Program-made: the position numbers and the translations under genes
The notes under the pieces: model-generated
Database searches by the model: none
The model's input: only the letters and a program-made list of their open reading frames with translations
Told to the model about the DNA's origin: nothing
In this document: piece by piece, positions 61,068-64,000 of the stretch
How positions within the stretch are numbered: position 1 is the first letter of the stretch
Layout of the letters: the number at the start of each line of letters is the position of its first letter
Assembly (NCBI GenBank): GCA_949285145.1
Contig: CASDXQ010000018.1
Coordinates: forward strand, 1 to 64,000
Reading direction: 5' to 3'
From: an uncultured Spirochaetales bacterium
GTDB lineage: Bacteria; Spirochaetota; Spirochaetia; Sphaerochaetales; Sphaerochaetaceae
Length of the DNA: 64,000 bases

Positions 61068-61667
61068 ATGAAGACAGATTATACAAACGAAGCGAACCTC
61101 ATAATCCCGGCTGCATTCATCAGCGGCGACGACATCCTTTATGATGACGGAAAGACAATCGCACTTAATCTTCACGGACATCTGTTCATAACATCCGAGT
61201 GTGACGGCCGTTTTGAAAAGCTGATCAGGGATCCGTCTTTCAGCACGGTACTTTACCCTTCTGAGGAAAACGTCAACAGATATCTGCTGTACAAAAACAG
61301 GGAGAAAACCGATAAAGCGGAAAAGATTCCTTCTTCGCATCAGATGGAGGAATTCTATTTATCATGTACAACGTGGAATACAGATGAAGAGTATCTGAAA
61401 TCCCTCATTGATGCCGGAGAGGAAATCTTTGCAGTATGGGAGAAAGACATTCTCGTCTCGCTTGCTTACAGCACCAAAGGCCGCAGGCAGCTTTCTTCTT
61501 TCTTCACGAGAAAAGAATACAGAGGAAAAGGATACGGCAGCAGACTGCTTGAACAGACAGGTTCCATATATCTTTTCACTGATGACCAAAATCTTCTCAG
61601 CTTCTATACTGATAGAGGATTTGTGATAAAGCAGACCTACCATTTCATTGACAGGAGAGCAAAATGA
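61068..61667 (+). CDS. GNAT acetyltransferase, unknown acceptor
   Basis: 199 residues. The C-terminal half has the acetyl-CoA motif LSSFFTRKEYRGKGYGSRLLEQ and SFYTDRGF. The N-terminal 95 residues are distinct and unrecognised. Start ATG 61068 lies 3 nt after the hflKC terminator T-run, so translation needs read-through, with the hairpin melted, or an unseen start. It overlaps the FAH gene by 4 bp. Confidence 0.85.
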   Translation: MKTDYTNEANLIIPAAFISGDDILYDDGKTIALNLHGHLFITSECDGRFEKLIRDPSFSTVLYPSEENVNRYLLYKNREKTDKAEKIPSSHQMEEFYLSCTTWNTDEEYLKSLIDAGEEIFAVWEKDILVSLAYSTKGRRQLSSFFTRKEYRGKGYGSRLLEQTGSIYLFTDDQNLLSFYTDRGFVIKQTYHFIDRRAK

Positions 61668-62434
61668 AAATAGCGGCATTCGTACCATTTGATGCAGAAA
61701 CAATCTGCTATGGCCTGATAGATGGAGAAAACATAAGGGAGATAAACGACCCGTTTGCAGGAGAAGAAATAAAAGAAAGCGGGAAAGTATATAAAAGAGC
61801 TGATGTGATACTTGTAAACCCGGCATTCCCTGTAAAAGCACTGTGCATTGGTCTTAATTACCGCGACCATGCAGAGGAATTCGGACTGCCAGTTCCTGAA
61901 AAACCGGTCGTATTCATGAAAAGCGAGAACACAGTGATTGGACCGGAAGACTACATCATCAAGCCGAAAATGTGCACAGATCTTGATCATGAAGCAGAAC
62001 TTGCCGTTGTCATAAAGAAAGAATGCAGGAACATAAACGAAGATGAAGTTTATGACTATATACTGGGCTACTGCTGCGCAAATGATGTGACAGCACGCGA
62101 TCTGCAACCTAAGAACGGGCAGTGGACAATTGCAAAAGGCTTTGACACATTTCTTCCGCTGGGTCCGTTCATCAGTGACGAAGTCGATCCGGCCTCTCTG
62201 GAAATCACATGTCGGCTGAACGGAAAAACTGTACAGAAGTCAAACACTGAAAATCTTATCTTTTCTGTCCCGTATCTTGTCAGCTATCTTTCAAGATGCA
62301 TGACGCTGAGAGCCGGAGATGTGATTCTCACAGGAACCCCGTCAGGAACCGGACATATGAAAAGCGGGGACGTGGTTGAAGTGGAGATTGAAGGACTTGG
62401 CATACTTAGAAACACAGTAGAAGATGAATCCTGA
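61664..62434 (+). CDS. Fumarylacetoacetate hydrolase family protein
   Basis: 256 residues; FAH fold: LCIGLNYRDHAEEFGLPVPEKPVVFMKSENTVIGP, metal ligands in DHEAELAVVI, and the distal GYCCANDVTARDLQ, KGFDTFLPLGPF, GDVILTGTPSGTG. Members cleave acylpyruvates or decarboxylate oxaloacetate; the substrate cannot be told. ATGA overlap with the acetyltransferase links the two. Confidence 0.92.
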   Translation: MKIAAFVPFDAETICYGLIDGENIREINDPFAGEEIKESGKVYKRADVILVNPAFPVKALCIGLNYRDHAEEFGLPVPEKPVVFMKSENTVIGPEDYIIKPKMCTDLDHEAELAVVIKKECRNINEDEVYDYILGYCCANDVTARDLQPKNGQWTIAKGFDTFLPLGPFISDEVDPASLEITCRLNGKTVQKSNTENLIFSVPYLVSYLSRCMTLRAGDVILTGTPSGTGHMKSGDVVEVEIEGLGILRNTVEDES

Positions 62435-62435
62435 C

Positions 62436-63806
62436 TCATACAGCTTGGCTTCTCTTCATTTCCCTTTTCTCGAGGCCGTGTATCCAGTCGGCTCTGAACA
62501 TGTAAATAATGAAAATTACAGAGCTGACTGTCCATGTCAGAGGATAAGCAGAGTATACTATTTCAATATGGTGCCAGAAATGCAGCACAACCGTCAGATA
62601 CGTCACACGCAGAGCGCACCATGAACCGAACATTATAAGCATTGGTATGCTTGCCTTTCCTGCACCCCTGAGAATACCGGCAATGCAATGCGAAAGAGCA
62701 AGAAAACAGTAGAAGAATCCTTCTATCCTGCATTGTCTTGCACCGTAAGCGACAACTTCAGGATCATTGTTGAATGCACTGATAAGCACAGGAGCCAGAA
62801 GGAAAACCGCAAGTCCTATGAGCTCTGCAAGCGTAATTGAACAGAAAATCCCAAAAGCAGCGCTTTTTCTTGCCCGCCCATATTCTTTCGCACCGAGATT
62901 CTGCCCTATGCATGTTGTAAGTGCAAGTGAGAAACTCGTGATTGGAAGGAAGGCGAATCCCTCGATCTTGCTGTATGCTCCGCTACCTGCAACGGCGGCA
63001 GAAGCGAATGAATTGATATTTGTCTGTACGACAAGATTAGCAATTCCGATAACGGAATTCTGTACTCCGGAAGGCAGCCCGAACCTGAGAATCTCTCTGA
63101 GAGTCTGTCTGTGAAAACGTATTTTCCTTATTTCAACTTTATAAAGCCCGTCCTGACCGCGGAAAAGACGCATGAGGGAGAGAATTACGGAAAGCGCCTG
63201 ACTGATGATTGTTGCAAAAGCCGCAGAACCTACCCCTCCGCCCAGAAACCCGACAAAGAGAATGTCAAGAACAACATTCGTTATTGATGAAATAATCAGA
63301 TAATAAAGCGAATGCCTGCTGTCTCCCAGCGCATTCATAATTCCCATGCATGTGTTATAAAGAAGTGAGAATATTATACCAAGGCAATAGATGCGGAAAT
63401 ATTCGATACTGTTCGGCATGATATCAGATGGAGTCTGCATCAAGGAAAGTATTGACGGCGTGAAGATGCTTCCTGCTATCGTAAGGAAGATTCCGGCCAC
63501 AATCGAGAATGCCAGATCAGTATGAATCGCCCTGTCCAGGCCTTTTTTATCGCGTGCGCCGAAATTTCTTGATATTATCACGCCTGCACCGATTGCCATA
63601 CCGTTGAAGAACCCGACCATCATATTTATAAGAGGAGATGAGGAGGAGACGGCAGCCAGAGCTCCGCGTCCGAGATAATTGCCGACTATCAGGGAATCAG
63701 CTGCGTTGTACATCTGCTGAAAAAGATTTCCCAGGAACAGAGGAAATGCGAATGCGATAAGATTTTTCTGTATTGAACCCTGTGTGAAATCTATTGAGCG
63801 CGCCAT
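62436..63806 (-). CDS. MATE family efflux transporter
   Basis: 456 residues with some twelve helices. FTQGSIQKNLIAFAFPLFLGNLFQQMYNAADSLIVGNYLG opens the first half, and LREILRFGLPSGVQNSVIGIANLVVQ opens the second, the duplicate MATE pattern (subfamily of NorM/DinF-like pumps). It is a second copy in the window, only distantly like the one at 7.8 kb. ATG 63806 lies 7 nt after a -10 box and lacks an SD. Confidence 0.93.
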   Translation of the reverse strand: MARSIDFTQGSIQKNLIAFAFPLFLGNLFQQMYNAADSLIVGNYLGRGALAAVSSSSPLINMMVGFFNGMAIGAGVIISRNFGARDKKGLDRAIHTDLAFSIVAGIFLTIAGSIFTPSILSLMQTPSDIMPNSIEYFRIYCLGIIFSLLYNTCMGIMNALGDSRHSLYYLIISSITNVVLDILFVGFLGGGVGSAAFATIISQALSVILSLMRLFRGQDGLYKVEIRKIRFHRQTLREILRFGLPSGVQNSVIGIANLVVQTNINSFASAAVAGSGAYSKIEGFAFLPITSFSLALTTCIGQNLGAKEYGRARKSAAFGIFCSITLAELIGLAVFLLAPVLISAFNNDPEVVAYGARQCRIEGFFYCFLALSHCIAGILRGAGKASIPMLIMFGSWCALRVTYLTVVLHFWHHIEIVYSAYPLTWTVSSVIFIIYMFRADWIHGLEKREMKRSQAV

Positions 63807-63813
63807 GTGTTAT

Positions 63814-63842
63814 GGTTTAGCATTGCAGAATAAAAATTTCAA
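63814..63842 (-). promoter_or_regulatory. Candidate leaderless promoter of the second MATE gene
   Basis: Minus strand TTGAAA (63842-63837), 17 nt, TAAACC (63819-63814) with TGC before it, then 7 nt to ATG. Confidence 0.45.
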
Positions 63843-63860
63843 TCAGGAACTGAAACAAAA

Positions 63861-64000
63861 ATGACAGCAAAGGAAGAAACAGCAAAACAGTTGCATCTCA
63901 GACGCAAACTGCTTTTCACAAAAGCAAATCCCCTTTTCTTGCCGCTTGAGGAAAAGCTGTCGTCAGCCTCCCGCATCGCAGTTGCTCTCTGGGCATTTGA
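63861..64000 (+). CDS. Start of an unidentified protein (cut by window end)
   Basis: 46 codons from ATG 63861: MTAKEETAKQLHLRRKLLFT, then KANPLFLPLEEKL and ASRIAVALWAF. AGGA lies 12 nt upstream. The pattern PLEEKL...IAVALWAF faintly resembles the Imm-5-like putative immunity-protein family, but this is a guess; the rest is outside the window. Confidence 0.45.
   Translation, partial: MTAKEETAKQLHLRRKLLFTKANPLFLPLEEKLSSASRIAVALWAF

Noticed and set aside
1-64000. CRISPR array, prophage or toxin-antitoxin pair
   Set aside because: No regularly spaced repeats, phage structural genes or paired small toxin/antitoxin frames were seen.

Overview
The window looks like a chromosome segment from a spirochete, most likely a Sphaerochaeta-like or other host-associated relative of Treponema. 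This rests on two gene blocks I recognise from memory of Treponema gene order: rpsB-tsf-frr-uppS-cdsA-dxr-rseP at 36.4-42.6 kb, and rpsF-ssb-rpsR-(membrane protein)-rplI-dnaB at 42.6-46.8 kb on the other strand. A 29-residue AURKAIP1/COX24-type basic protein, a beta-barrel porin, murD and lipoproteins point to a double-membraned cell with peptidoglycan. No flagellar genes, prophage, CRISPR array or rRNA are present. Genes are tightly packed, with many 4-bp ATGA/GTGA overlaps and overlapping convergent ends, and only moderate GC by eye.

Layout. 0-7.6 kb: end of an alpha/beta hydrolase, mutS2-rsgA, pentapeptide protein plus metallo-hydrolase, then a minus-strand operon (PF06541 membrane protein, yggS, small secreted protein, rluD-type synthase) lying directly behind a tRNA-Val gene. 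7.8-12.1 kb: MATE pump, pdxA, an unassigned structured RNA with its own promoter, and a TnpB-only insertion element with an omega-RNA-like right end. 12.2-24.6 kb: acetyltransferase, a trichomonad-like IMP dehydrogenase, cytoplasmic GH13 enzyme, adk, an extended uracil phosphoribosyltransferase, TPR lipoprotein, rnhA-ppiC, plsC, CYTH protein, argG and unknown envelope proteins. 25-32.6 kb: tripartite RND efflux system (outer membrane factor, adaptor, frameshifted pump), an atypical response regulator and a porin. 33.7-36.2 kb: GntP permease plus glycerate kinase. 36.3-48.7 kb: translation, isoprenoid and lipid genes, replication and ribosomal genes, pyruvate kinase. 48.7-64 kb: EAL phosphodiesterase, TatD-like hydrolase, tcdA, CBM9-like protein, small basic ribosomal-type protein, guanine deaminase, murD, FemX-like transferase, metG, hflK-hflC, acetyltransferase-FAH pair, a second MATE pump and a truncated last gene.

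The most unusual signals are these. (1) About ten stand-alone genes lack a Shine-Dalgarno site but carry a -10-like box only 6-8 nt before the start codon, some with a well-spaced -35, which suggests a large class of leaderless mRNAs, while operon-internal genes keep SD sites. (2) An orphan structured RNA of about 235 nt lies next to the TnpB element. (3) The essential frr gene has an apparent 79-bp internal deletion, and an RND pump and a membrane protein appear frameshifted; these may be real lesions or assembly errors. (4) Intrinsic terminators sit a few bases before the start of the next gene, as if low read-through sets its expression. All functional calls come from reading the protein sequences by eye; no database search was possible.
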